Positions 1-11,131 of a DNA stretch of 64,000 nucleotides are shown here, piece by piece; position 1 is the stretch's first letter, and every line of letters begins with the position of its first letter. The notes beneath the pieces were generated by a model that searched no databases, was not told the origin of the DNA, and worked only from the letters and a program-made list of their open reading frames with translations. The DNA lies in assembly GCF_040807025.1 (NCBI RefSeq), contig NC_090942.1:129089247-129153246 (forward strand), read 5' to 3'. The stretch comes from Struthio camelus (Eukaryota; Chordata; Aves; Struthioniformes; Struthionidae). The translations under genes and the position numbers were made by a program.

Positions 1-1132
1 AGCTGTTGAAAGACATAAGTACGTTGCCTTTTTATTGTTACATTTTAAATAATATTAGAATGAGGAACTCATTATGCAATTAAAAACAATATTGCTGTGT
101 TAGGTCCAGTGTGTTAATTCTATGGCAATTAACAGTATCGCAAAAAAAAAACCAGTCTGCTAGAAAAAAGTTTGACCTGAATAACTGCTGCTCAGTGTCG
201 GAATAAAAAAATCCAGAGCGTTTTTGATGAAATAATGGCGGGTGGGTAGAAAAAAAAGGGAATATCTCATTTAGACTTTGTCAGATCAATAACTGTTCCA
301 GGCCTAAAAAGACTAACTGTTGAATCTGTGGAAGCTTTTCCATAAATCATGTGTATGTTTTTAGAAAATACTGCTGCATTGTGATGTTGTATACAGTCTA
401 ATAACATACAGTGCTTTCGCTTAAAGCATTGAGTCCTGCAGTCTATTGAATATGCAAACTTATTCATTAGATGGAAGACTCAGTTTCAATACTAATCAGT
501 TGAGCACTTGAATTCTCTTGACGTGTTTGGAGGAAAGGAACAAGCTCCAAGTGAAACTGCTGCTGTGGAATGCTAGACTTCTACTACGAAAATAAATCTT
601 AATTTCTACTTAATTTTTTGTACAATAGTACTGTCACAAGTGGTATTTGCGCAAGCAGTACAGAACAGCCAAATTTGTTTTAAGAGGCTGGAAGAATTCT
701 TAAAACAGCCAGCTGGTACTCTCCCAGCTCTGGATTACACTGCAGCCTTGACAGTGGACAATTTAGGATACAAAATGAGGGATAATCAATCTGAATTTTT
801 TTCTCGTATAAGGAAAAGAAAGCTCAAGATCCTTGGGGCATTACATGACACTTGGTTACATGATAAATTGTCTTCCAGGAACAAAGCAGGCTCTGCTTCT
901 CTTTTGTCAGCAAGTAAAGACTCCAGGAGGGGTGCTTGTTAGGAAGTTTAAACACGCTGACCTGTGCTGCCCAGCTTCTTCCCTTGCTTACTCTTGGTCC
1001 TTAGTCACGCAGTGCAGCCAGACAATCTCAGCATGCCACACACAGGCCCTCACTCCTCAGGCTTTTACAGTGTTGTCAGCAGGAAAATACTGGTGAATTT
1101 ATAGATCTGTTCCATTTTATCTCCTATTCTAG
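1..1132. other. SRPX intron (5' part outside window)
   Basis: No exon is recognisable here. The next upstream SRPX exon would encode the first part of the HYR domain and must end in phase 2, because the exon at 1133 begins with the last base of a codon. No stretch in this interval fits. Open frames of about 100 codons at 640-942 and about 87 codons at 833-1096 overlap in different frames, have no splice context, and look like chance. Confidence 0.6.
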
Positions 1133-1254
1133 TGTGATTTTGAAAGGCCTGCCGCCGGGGTCGCATTTTCCAGAAGGTGACCACAAAATCCAATATACTG
1201 TGTATGACAGAGCTGAAAACAAAGGCACTTGCAAATTTCTTGTTAAAGTCAGAG
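1133..1254 (+). CDS. SRPX: SRPX exon: end of HYR domain
   Basis: 122 bp. The acceptor is ctcctattctag and the donor AGAG/GTAAGA. The exon starts with the third base of a codon, then reads [18 protein letters not shown] and onward to KFLVKVR, leaving one base (phase 1). HYR is an immunoglobulin-like fold linked to adhesion. The downstream frame closes soon after the donor, as expected for an intron. Confidence 0.93.
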
Positions 1255-4200
1255 GTAAGAATGATGTTTTAAACTATAAATATAGACGCAGATTTGCATC
1301 TGGCTTAGTAAACAGTTTAGAAATGTGCTCATATCTGTATTTGCATATGTACGTGCATATGTATATGTACATAAACTTTACATTGATTCTGAAACTGAGA
1401 GAGCAGTCTTGCTTGAGAATCTGGGGGCCAGGCCTGGAGCAGGGTGGGCAGCCAGCAGGCTGGAAGTCAGAGAAGGGCTTTACTGTCAATCCTGTCTCCA
1501 GCTCTGCACCCCTTCCTTCCTGATGGCTTCTTCCTAGCATTTGTCCCATGAAGTATCTGAAGGAGTCTTCTCAGCTGTGACTCACATCTGTCTAGCAAGG
1601 CTGCCCTTTGACAAGTCCAGCTCCTTCTGGGCCAGAGTTGAAATCTATAGGTCTGAGCTTCAGATCTGCTCCATGACCTCTTGTCACCATGATGTTACAT
1701 GATCAGATGCACACACCTATCTATCTATCTGTATCACCGTAGTTTACATGTGAGTTAAACAATTTTTGTCATGTTTTTTTGAAAAAGTATTTAAGAAAGC
1801 TGACAGCAAAGACAGCAATACCTATTTTTATTGGTATTCCATTGACTGTGCCGCCCTAGTAACAGGGTGATTGATGCCTTGTCTTTCATTTTTCACCTCT
1901 TGCTTAAAGTCAGGCGCTGTGTGAAATTAAACGTCCCAGATAATGGCTACATCAAGTGTTCAGGTGATGGAAATAACTATGGTGCTACATGTGAGTTTTC
2001 CTGCATCGGTGGCTACGAGCTGCAAGGAAGCCCAGCTAGAGTATGCCAGTACAATTTGGGGTGGTCAGGAGTGGAGCCAACCTGTGCACGTAAGTGAGTA
2101 TTTCACCACTTTACTGAAAGGGCTGCAAGAGCAATGGTTCTCATGGAAGTGAGAACTGGGGAAAGGGGTTGGGGGGTTAGAACACAGCTAGAAATTTTAA
2201 TGCCCTAGAGATATAAAACTTATCTTTCTCTTCTCTTCCAATTTGTACTTACGTCTGGAGCGTTTGCCATCTTTGGCAGCTCTCGCCTTGAATGGCGATA
2301 ATATCTAACAACTGATTGATTGATAGTGGTTTTTCAGCCCAAACCTCTACACAAAACTTCACATTCTGGAGTCGTTCCATGTTGTAACTGTAACATAGCA
2401 GCAATCAGTTGTTTTTTTTTTTAAGGTACTGGGGAGGGAACTTTCAAAGGGATCAGTTTAAGATCTAGAAATATAGCCAGTACTGTGCAGCCTTCCCTTC
2501 TCTCAAACTCAGTTTAATGGTGAGGGGCTCCTCTCCTGTATATTAAGCCAATTTACTGTACCATTTCCAGCTCCACTTCCTTGTTTAGAACCAGCTTTTA
2601 ACACACCTAGCAGCAGTACTTCCACTAATCTCCAAGCACAATGCCCTCACTCTGATAATCCACGCTAGAAAGACTTTTTTTCTTCCTGTTGAAAGACAGA
2701 GAAAAGAAAAAATTCTTTTACAACGTGGTGCCTCTGTTTAAAAAAATAAACCAAGAAAAAGAACCCCCACCCAAAAGTCCAGACCTCTTTAATGCTTCTC
2801 CTGACCCTCTTTTTGCCCTCCTCCTGTTTCAGGATCATGGGTTGCAGATCTTGCATCTCCCCAGCATGAATTGGGCTGCATTTTCCAATCTTCTCCATTA
2901 CAGTTAGCTTAATTCTGCTTTCCACAAGTAGCTTTGCATCAACTGTTACAGTTCGTAAGTGTGCTAATTCCACCCCTTCTTTTAGATCATTCTTAAGGCT
3001 GCTGTTAAATATGGTGCAGCCCTGAGCCAATTCTTGCTCAGGGTCACTTAATCTTCACTCAGCTATCTAGCTGAGTCTTCCTCACCTTTGTATTTTTCAG
3101 ATAATTGTCAAATTAAATGGTACTCCTTCTTATCCAAGCTCATTAGCACTCACTTCGCAAGTATGTTTGTTTCAGATTCTGTAGTCAAAGTTTATTTACT
3201 TTTTCACAAATTTTCATACTTCTAGAGAAAAAAACACAAGCCATCTAGTTCAGTTCTTTATATGAGTTTTTGTTAGTCCTTTTCATTTTTAGTAAGCCCA
3301 GTTAACTCAGCTGTGATGGTCCAATTATTCCCTGCAGAATTCACTCCTACACCCCTCCTTAGCACTCGATTTATTAGCATAACAGAGACAGAAGCTGGAT
3401 CTAAATACACAGAGTGGTGATGATCTGCCTTCCTTCCTTCCCAGGCTTTGTTTTCTTCCATTCTCGGAATGGAAGAATACACGCTTATTCAGTCACTCTG
3501 TACACATGGCTCCTCCTGTTGCCGCACAAAATGTTTTCAGCGTTGGGTCATGTTCAGAGAGATACTTTGGGAGAAAAAAAAAACTGCTTCCTTTCAGATG
3601 AAATTCTTGACTTCAATGAGGCCAGTATTTCACCCGTATCGTGTAATACTAGTTTCTTGATCCTGTGCTTTTGGTATTTTTTTGCTTTTGTTTGTGCTTT
3701 TAGAAATAGAGCTGTTTTCAGTTTGCTCTATAACTTTTGTTTTAATTCTAGCTATGAATATTAATGTGAACGTAAGGACAGCAGCTGCACTTCTAGATCA
3801 GTTTTATGAGAAACGGAGACTGCTAATTATTTCAACTCCTACTGCAGCCAACTTCTTCTACAGGATGCAGTTGGGAATGCTGCAGGTAAAACAGAATTCA
3901 GGGTGGGTTTTTTTTTTGTGTTTTTGTTTTAAAAATACAAGAGGACAAGCTCCTCTACTGGTATAAATCGGCAAACGTCAGTTGTTACACTGCAGCCACT
4001 AGAGGCTCGGGCTGAAGTCGTTCTGGAGAACCCTTTTTTACATGGGTTTGAGTTCAACCATCTCCCCAGTCTCTAATTCAGCTCCGTTCTGCATCGTACT
4101 GCCTCTGTCTGAGTAGTCACTGAACCTCAGGCAGTTTTGGCCCTCTTCCGTCTTCCCAAGATTAATTTAAAATTAACTTGTGCTCTAATAACTTAACCAA

Positions 4201-6387
4201 ACTCCTAAAGGGGTTGGTTAGGAGGAAAAAAACAAAACAAAACAAAACCAAAACCACATGAATCATTTCAGTGGTTACAGTTCATGCAAACCAGACCTGC
4301 AAACTTTGTAACTGCAATGTAAAGCATGAATGACGTCAAAAATTACTAGTGCACAAGCAGAAAAAGGACTGGAGGCTCAGAAATCATCCAGACTGTTGGA
4401 AATATCTTTGTGGTATTTTACTCAAAAAAAAAAACTGAGAACTGCTGAGAATTGTAATTGTCCTACATATGTATTATAATTATTATGCTCTTATTGGGTT
4501 CTTGCTAGCTACACTTTTAGGGATGTATCTTAAACATCTAACTGTGTTCTAAGGGAAAGCAGCCAGTCCAGCGTATACTTTGATAGTGGCAAATGCTTGT
4601 ACCTTCTTTCTTTTTTCCCACAACTGGAAAAAAAATTCAGTATTAATAGGCATTGGGATATGAGCATGATGTTTTAACTGCTGGCTTAAGTGACAGTTGT
4701 GTTAAAAGTAAAATAAGAGGGTTTTTTTTTCTCCCCCCCCCCAATAGATTAACTTGGCAAGAAAATTCAATACATTGATCAAAAATAAATAGTTTATAAA
4801 ACTAAATACAGTGCAATAGTACTTTACCCACTGCTTTACAGTGATCAAACAAGTTGGCATGAAAGAGAAGTTTCTGCAGTTGACTTCCATTTCACAGTTT
4901 GTTTGAATGCCAAATGAGATTACTGGCACAATGCTTACTAAACTGGCATCGTTTCAAGTCATTAAATGACATGTTTGTATTTCTCCTAGGTGGTCTCTGT
5001 GCATTGTTATTTTTAAAGAAGTAGCTAAAAACCCATTTATTTGACATCCCTGGGAGTGATAAGGCTTCTTTTCCATAAGAGTTTAAGAGGTCTTTTACAG
5101 TATGCTCTCATTTCAATTTAAATCGTCTCAGTAACTTACAGAGTAAGGTACAGAGACTGAACTCTTTATGAACACCCCTTGCACACTGGAAACAAGCCAC
5201 TGTTCTCCCCCTGGTAACTAACACATCTCCTTCTTCTTTTAACCCTTCTAGCCAGCACAGTGTGGTTTAGACCTTCGACATGTTACAGTAGTTGAATTGG
5301 TGGGTGTGTTCCCAGCACAGATAGGACGAATTGGTGTAAAGCTGCTGCCCCCATCACTTGCACTGCAACTCAGGTAAAGTAAGCTTTCCCTACTGTTGTG
5401 TTTGCAGCTTAGCATATATGATTCAACATATTGCTTTAGATTTCCTTCCTCTTATTATCTATCTGAATATACATATTTTACTGTAACATACATATCTGGA
5501 CACTGGAAGGTGGATGTTCATGCGTCAGTTTCATGATTAATTTGCTCCTTGCTAATTTTGCAAAAGCTGCTGCAAATTCATGGGCATTTGGTGTTCATGA
5601 TATTAAGAACTTCGACTTGTTTCACATTTAAATGGCAAGTGAACAGCTGACTCTTTCAAGTGCTGGGTCTCCCTTGTGTCTTTGCTCAAACTGAGTGGAT
5701 TCCTGAATTCTGGTGACCTCCCTACTCCTATGATACGTTTCCTTAGTTTTGAGTGCTGCCACTGAAAACACTTCAAATAATACGTTTATATTCGTGCTGG
5801 ATTTGGTCTGATGCAGTCATGACAGTCCACAGTCACTTTGCAAGGACAGTCTTGAAGCAGCTGCCAGCGCAACCAAACCCCATACAGCAGCAATAGCTCA
5901 CCTTCTTTACAGTTGGGCAGGTGGCTGTGGCCAGGCCATAAGGGGAAGCAGTGAAGTCCCACATGTGGAAATGATATGGGCAGTATTACAAAGGGGAAGG
6001 CATCTCAGCCTCTCCAGCTGGCCTGTGACATTCAGCCGCTTTACCCAGGTGCCTAAACTGTTCTGACTTGGTTCTGGACTGGCAGGGGGTTGGTTTTCCC
6101 TTGAAAGGGACACTTCAAGAGCCAGTGCTTTCTAGAGAAAGGAGGACTACACAAGCCAGAAGTGAAGGGTTCGAGAGGAAGTAGTACTTGTTTAGGAAAA
6201 AAGACCAGGTGCATTTCAGGCAACATCTTTTGTGATATACCTTAGGGTGGGGAGTTTCTTGTCCCAAATTAAAATTATGTCATTTTCTCAGTCTGCTGAC
6301 AAGTCTGAGAGGTTTTTTTTTTTTTGGCTTGCAAAAAACAAAAGCGCTTATTCCCTAAAAAAAGGTGGTGGAAGCATGAAGACCACC

Positions 6388-6418
<31 letters not shown>

Positions 6419-7978
6419 TTAGAATTCCATGTTAAAGTTTAAGTGGTTTTCTTGTGGCTCTGCTCTGCAGAACCACTGTAATGGAGCTACATTTCAGAAT
6501 TAGTATAAGCTGCCCTGCAGTCAGTGAAAATTAGTATTCCGTTTCATTTTCGCTAGACTCTGTTGCTAGTGTAGTGTGTATGTTAGCATACCAGTTCTGG
6601 ACAGCACTTGAATTGAAAACACAGCCTTAAACATCTTGAACTAAAGATGCTTTCCGGAATTAGTGCTTACTAAACTAACGAGCAGAGGTAGCCTAGTTAA
6701 AACTCTGGCAAACGCAGAATGCTTTCAAAGTTAGCATTTAAATTTGTAAAGGGTAAACATTTTCCTGAGGAAACCACTTTCCTCTTGTGCTATATCTCAC
6801 CTATCACCACCATAACTTGGTGCCAAATACTATTTTAGTTTGAAATCAATAGCCAAATTGACTCACCACAACAAGAAGACACCTAGAGTACTCAAACCTG
6901 TCAAATGGCAGAAGGGGGTCAATTTTTATGCTTTGCATGTCATTGATCTTTTCACCTGTGCCTGAAAGCCAGTCTTGTACAGAACCTTTTCCACACGTCA
7001 GCTTTCCTGTCCTGACACCCTTCCATCAGCCTACCTAAATTCCCCACATCTTCCCCACGCCCACAGTGCTGATGGACTGAAGCTCTAGGGAGCTGACAGT
7101 TCATTTCTTCTCCAAGCAAAAGATTAAAAGAGCATCAAGCATATACTTTTGTTACTGTTGCACCTTCCAGAGGAGCTTGAATGACCCATTTTACCACTCA
7201 GAAAGAAACAACTTCGCCCTGATTACTGGTGGCTTTGTGCTTCTAAGGTGGAGTTAGCAACGGAGAGAGAGGAGTTATTAGGGAGGGATGAGAACAGACT
7301 CTTCAGCTCTTCTCTGTTTTGTAGCACCAGTAATTTTATCCTCCTTTTCCCCATTGTAGGAGCTATACTGTAAGGAGGCAAAGAAAGGAAATAGTCTACC
7401 TATAACTATTTAGTTCCATCACAACCTTTCTCTTTAGATAATATATGTATGTGGTACTTTTTTCCTTGTGTTTTTGCACTTGTGATCATAACTGGTAATG
7501 CACATGCTATAACAACAATCAGTACTCAGAAGAAAACAGAGCTGAGTGCAGTTACCTTGCCTCCCCCATCCTCCATGCAGAGGCGCAGTCTGCAGTCCAC
7601 ACAGATACCCAATCTCTAGCTGATGCCCTGTTCTTCCAGGTGGAACAAGCTGGACTCTGTATAGCACACACTGACCATCCCTGCATTCCTCAGCTTCTCT
7701 GCTTAGAGCCAACAAGCTGATTCTGCAGTCTATTACTGTTTGAAGTGCCTAGGCAATAGGCGATGGGCTTTAACAGAATGATTTCCTTACTTTGCAGACT
7801 GTTGTTGCGAATCCCCCATTATAACTTCAACATTGTGGTGATGGACAAGCATGGAATGGACAAGGAACGCTACCCTTTCCCAGCAACACCAGCTGAGCTC
7901 TTTGCACTTATTGACAATTTTCCCTTGAGGAAAGAAGAAATGAAACTGCAAGCAGAAATTGGCCAGTCATGTCCTTAA
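1133..7978 (+). CDS. SRPX: SRPX, 3' half of gene (five exons, C-terminal 245 residues)
   Basis: SRPX is a secreted protein with three sushi (CCP) domains, one HYR domain and a C-terminal DUF4174 domain. The window holds the end of HYR, sushi 3 and DUF4174. Exons are 1133-1254, 1910-2089, 3752-3885, 5252-5373 and 7798-7978. All junctions have AG acceptors and GT donors, and the phases agree at every join (1, 1, 0, 2), giving 245 codons plus TAA. The order of motifs is [65 protein letters not shown] and [10 protein letters not shown]. From memory these match human SRPX nearly residue for residue, whereas SRPX2 differs at many positions and ends in a different tail. The human protein is about 464 residues, so roughly half the gene, with the signal peptide and sushi 1-2, lies to the left. 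The paralogue call is inferred from recalled sequences. Confidence 0.93.
1255..1909 (+). other. SRPX intron
   Basis: Flanked by GTAAGA and AAAG. It holds a short (ATCT)n run near 1718-1732 and a pyrimidine-rich middle. No other structure is seen. Confidence 0.8.
1910..2089 (+). CDS. SRPX: SRPX exon: third sushi (CCP) domain
   Basis: 180 bp, one whole sushi module, as is usual for one-exon CCP domains. Six cysteines are visible in order: RRC, IKC, ATC, FSC, RVC and PTC, with the conserved Trp of GWSG before the last. The acceptor is AAAG at 1906-1909, so the first bases TC complete a Val codon begun in the previous exon and give VRRC. A CAG four bases later would break the frame. The donor is GCAC/GTAAGT, phase 1. 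Confidence 0.94.
2090..3751 (+). other. SRPX intron
   Basis: About 1.66 kb between the sushi 3 exon and the first DUF4174 exon. Several 70-120 codon open frames occur on both strands (for example 2665-3030 minus and 3414-3764 plus). They overlap one another and have no recognisable content. No repeat family is recognised. Confidence 0.75.
3752..3885 (+). CDS. SRPX: SRPX exon: DUF4174 part 1
   Basis: 134 bp. The acceptor is tttaattctag and the donor CTGCAG/GTAAAA. It reads [17 protein letters not shown], then [15 protein letters not shown], ending in GMLQ in phase 0. DUF4174 is a thioredoxin-like fold of unknown function shared by SRPX, SRPX2 and CCDC80. Residues here follow SRPX; SRPX2 has a different segment around the strand RLLIIS. 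Confidence 0.94.
3886..5251 (+). other. SRPX intron
   Basis: About 1.37 kb. It contains an (AAAAC)n-like stretch at 4226-4254, a C-run near 4733-4742 and otherwise ordinary AT-rich sequence. Confidence 0.75.
5252..5373 (+). CDS. SRPX: SRPX exon: DUF4174 part 2
   Basis: 122 bp. The acceptor is aacccttctag and the donor CTCAG/GTAAAG. It reads [18 protein letters not shown], then [17 protein letters not shown], and ends in LALQL plus two bases (phase 2). The CGLDLRH motif is shared by the SRPX family. Confidence 0.94.
5374..7797 (+). other. SRPX last intron
   Basis: About 2.4 kb. It holds a 26-base T run (6388-6413) that is part of a perfect 13-bp inverted repeat (see separate entry). Nothing else is recognised. 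Confidence 0.75.
6357..6413. repeat. Inverted repeat running into a poly-T tract
   Basis: The 13-base arm aaaaaaaggtggt (6357-6369) is followed by 12 bases and its exact reverse complement at 6382-6394. That second arm continues into T26 (6388-6413). It could be a snap-back duplication at a homopolymer or simple slippage. No function is implied. Confidence 0.8.
7798..7978 (+). CDS. SRPX: SRPX terminal exon: DUF4174 end and stop
   Basis: 181 bp of coding sequence after the acceptor ctttgcag; the first base completes Arg. It reads [27 protein letters not shown], then [17 protein letters not shown] and ends in GQSCP with TAA at 7976-7978. From memory the human C-terminus ends in a similar Ser/Cys-containing tail (SQTCNT), not the longer acidic tail of SRPX2. 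Confidence 0.94.
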
Positions 7979-8340
7979 TTCAGAATTGCAGGGCTTTCAT
8001 TTTTTGGTGAATTTTTTAATCCACATAATTCTCCCCTTGGTGCTACACAAAGCATGGCTTTTTTAAATCACTGATGTACAGATTTTTTGTGTGTATTGTT
8101 AAGTCTGTCCTGTTGTGTAGCTACTCTGCATAGACATATGCATGATGCTTTTTTGTACTTTCAGCCATCTTTAGAGAAATTGGCATGTAGAATTATTACC
8201 CAGTGGAATTGCTTGTACAGACAGTGAAGAACTGAGGCATGTCTCCAGGAGTTTATTTTGGATTTTTCATTCAGTGTAAAATTGGGGTTTCTTTCTGACT
8301 GTTTTTAAGTCTTTTTATTAATAAAATATTGTTTTGCAAA
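7979..8340 (+). other. SRPX: SRPX 3' UTR
   Basis: About 360 bases from the stop codon to just past AATAAA at 8320-8325. The sequence is T-rich. The likely cleavage site, 10-25 bases after the signal, falls near 8335-8350. Confidence 0.7.
8314..8325. terminator. Palindromic bidirectional poly(A) signal
   Basis: The 12 bases tttattaataaa are exactly self-complementary. Read on the plus strand, 8320-8325 is AATAAA for SRPX. Read on the minus strand, 8319-8314 is AATAAA for anything transcribed from the right. The minus reading lies about 370 bases beyond the TAA of the unidentified exon at 8689-8845. Use in both directions is inferred, not shown. Confidence 0.6.
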
Positions 8341-8688
8341 CAGACAGTTGTCTAAAATTCCTCTCAGAGATAAAGCTGATCGATGGAATTCAAAAGTTGG
8401 ATCAAAATCTCTCTCCGCAAACCACTGTAACAGAGACAATAGCCTCAGATTTAAAGTGTAGAGCAACTCAGCCATGTCTTTCAGTTCCACTATAATAAGA
8501 GTTTATCACAGACACAAAGCATTAGCTGAAGGCAACACAAGTTATCTGTTTTCAGCAGCAGTGAGGAGAAAACAGCTGATGGCAGGAGTATGGAACTCAA
8601 TGCCAAAAAGAATATGATAGAGGAACAGTGAGCAAGATGGACAGTAGTAAGTAGGGGCCACATACTGGAGTGACAGCAAACTATGCTT

Positions 8689-8845
8689 TTACCTGGTACG
8701 CTTCTGCTTCTGGCTTTTCACGTCCAGTGACCTGGCATAACAGAATTCCTTCCCTTCTTCATCTTGGAGACAGACCAGCCTGTTGATGTGCTGTGGCGAT
8801 GATTCCCCACAGCGAAAGTTCATCAAGGATTTGTCATTTCCAGAT
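8689..8845 (-). CDS. Unidentified coding-like exon, probable 3'-terminal exon of an unknown gene
   Basis: On the minus strand a good acceptor (gtattttcacag) opens a frame that stays open for 51 codons and then meets TAA at 8689-8691. The other two frames close within eight codons. The peptide includes SGNDKSLMNFRCGESSPQH, INRLVCLQDEEGKEFCYAR and SLDVKSQKQKRTR: charged, with three Cys and a basic C-terminus, and clearly richer in GC than its surroundings. A donor (ACCAG/GTAAAA) overlaps the stop, so an alternative splice to an acceptor at 8490 would give a tail of about seven different residues. AATAAA follows on this strand at 8314-8319. The exon starts in phase 2. I do not recognise the protein. 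It could be a small gene between SRPX and SYTL5, an old pseudogene, or a chance frame. Confidence 0.45.
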
Positions 8846-9728
8846 CTGTGAAAATACTTGTTTGCAAGTCATCACTTACTTACTTACAAATTAACAAAGT
8901 AGTTCACTGCTTAGTTAAGAGTGTTAGCAAACAGTCAAAAAAGGAACCAGTGTTCTTTTATTATCGCCTACGGTCTTGTCAATCAATTGCAAAGACTATG
9001 CATCCTGCCTGAATAATAGTCATCCTGCCTGAAAAATATAAGCCAAAAAGCAATGAAGATTTGAGGGTTACATCTTGGGACTCCTGCTTACAAGCTGGTA
9101 TATAATCAATCATCTGACGCACAATTTGATACACCTTAAAAGCAATAGTCTGCTGGCTGCGTTGTTCATTCTTACCACTCAGAATACACCCCTTCTTCCA
9201 GCCAAATCTTGTTCATCTTTGACCCTGAAGTAGAATTTTACACTCTTGTGTCAGCAGGGGAATAGTTTAGCAACATCGGTAATGAGAGCCTTACCAAAGA
9301 GCTCAGTCTTTCACACCCTCTGAAATTATCAAATCTCTTCTAAAAAGGCTGCTTCTGCAAGTGAAGAGAGAAAGATCAGCCCTGACACAAGCTATTTCTT
9401 AATGCTACTTAATGAAGTGCATGGAGAGGGTCTTCTAAACAGTACGGTCTGCTTTGCCTCTGAGGTTATTAGGAGACTGTTGAAAACTAAACAACCAAGC
9501 ATGATGAGGCCCAGGTGATGACTGCCTACAGTGCTGAGGCCATATGCAAAGAAGATTCCGATACATCCTGAACACTGCAGGGGGAAAGGAGGCTGCCTCC
9601 CCCCTCCTTTTCCTGGGCCCACAAGAGAAGCCATCTCCATCTCTCACAGACAGACACTACATGGGAGTCCCCAGGCTTAAAACATTGCCACTCTAACAAT
9701 GGTTGAGTGGGCTGCAAAGATGCATCCT

Positions 9729-9748
9729 CCCCACCCACCCACCCACCC
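9729..9748. repeat. (CCCA)n simple repeat
   Basis: About five units of cccacc-type sequence within a GC-richer stretch. Confidence 0.85.
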
Positions 9749-11029
9749 AAAGGTTTTGGCGTGCTCAGCTGTGCCGCATATTCAAGGTGTAGGGCTTGGC
9801 AACGCTGCCAAAGCAAGAAAGGAGAAAAGCTGCACCCTAAGGACTATGACATGAAAACCAGCCTGTTACAGCCTCTCGTGATGCTGGGTTTGCACGGATG
9901 TGTGACTGGAAGGCAAGGAAGGCTTCCCTCGACAAAGCTTTCTGAGCGTTGCCAGCAGGAACAAGACATAAGGACAGGATTGGTAACAAAAGCAGAGAAT
10001 GCATTTCTGTTCCAGACCTACTTGAACCAAAAAGAGGTAAGTCCTGGATACACTACAGAGAAGCAAGGCGAGTAACAGACAGCATGCTGGCGCATACACC
10101 TGTACTCTTAAGTTTCCTTTCCTCTGCTGCCTATGTAGCCCTTGTGATTGATTGAGGGGAATGTGAAGGCTTGCCCCATGAACCACTCCAGCACAGGCTC
10201 CAGGGCAAGAAACAGTATGTTGCAAGGGAGAAGGCCAAGGTCCAGGCCACAGCAAGGCACCATCAAGGTTCCACCGAGGCCACAGCAGCCACTGCCTTTG
10301 TTCCAGTGAAACTGGATTCGTAGCTCAAGCGGAGCCCCAGCATTTACAGCCCTTAGTTCTGGGACTGAGCTAACAGCAAGAGACACTTATGGCCTGTGCA
10401 TCTCAGTGTGCTTTGAGCTTGAAACCCATAGAAACAAAACATTTTCTAGGTGCTACTTCCTTCTCAGACAACACAGCTACCTACTGTAAGGAAAGGAAAG
10501 AGGACAGGTCTCTAAGTGCTGGTACCTCACTGCTTTCCTGAAAGCTGAAAAAGAAAAAATGCCAACTCCATACAACTAAAAGGAACTTGAAATGGCTGGC
10601 ATACCAAATCGCTTCCGGCCTGAAGCGTGGCGCCCAGAGCAGACAGCATGAGAACACATCCACACAAGGACTGCTATGGCCACAGTTTTCTGGCTCAAGC
10701 ACTTTGGTATGTGTGCGCACAGCATGAATGCACAACTGGACAGTTTTTCCCCTTTACTAGTAAGCAAAAAGTACATCAATGGCTTTCCAATGATTTTTGA
10801 GAAAAGATAAAAACTTAATGGGTCTGACTTTTCTACTGTATTATTCCAATTATAATGTGCTGCAGTTCCATTTTGAATTAGGTACAGAATCAACGCATAG
10901 CCATTTTTCATGACTGAGTGAACAGGCATGGGGCTTTAAGAGTACTACAGTCAAGAAAATGATTACAATCACTAGGCTGTTAAAGGAAATTGAAATAAGT
11001 GGATGAAAGCGCATGAGTGAGTTGATTAC

Positions 11030-11131
11030 CAGTTATAGTTCTAGACAGAATATCTATTAACGCCTTCTGATTAGCAAAAAGCTGTTCTTGATTAGAAATA
11101 TAAACTTTTTGGCATTTTCTGTTGGACATTT
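11030..11131 (-). CDS. Possible exon of unknown gene
   Basis: 102 bp bounded by a good acceptor (ttcctccccacag) and a fair donor (AACTG/GTAATC). It is open in the frame KCQKVYISNQEQLFANQKAL, then IDILSRTIT (phase 1 in and out). A second open stretch begins at an acceptor at 10901 in matching phase and reads MKNGYALILYLIQNG. Both are AT-rich and unrecognised. The phases do not fit the exons at 12311-12348 and 8689-8845. This may be chance. Confidence 0.2.

Noticed and set aside
640..942. Plus-strand 100-codon open frame before the first SRPX exon
   Set aside because: No match to the expected HYR, sushi or signal-peptide sequence, wrong phase for the 1133 exon, and no splice sites at its edges.
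1133..7978. Assignment as SRPX2 instead of SRPX
   Set aside because: The residues [29 protein letters not shown] and the Ser/Cys-containing C-terminal tail follow recalled SRPX. SRPX2 has a different third sushi, a different DUF4174 core and a longer acidic end.
9866..10255. Minus-strand 129-codon open frame
   Set aside because: It sits in a locally GC-richer stretch where stops are rarer. Other frames there are open too, and the peptide is a Leu/Cys-rich mix with no family resemblance.
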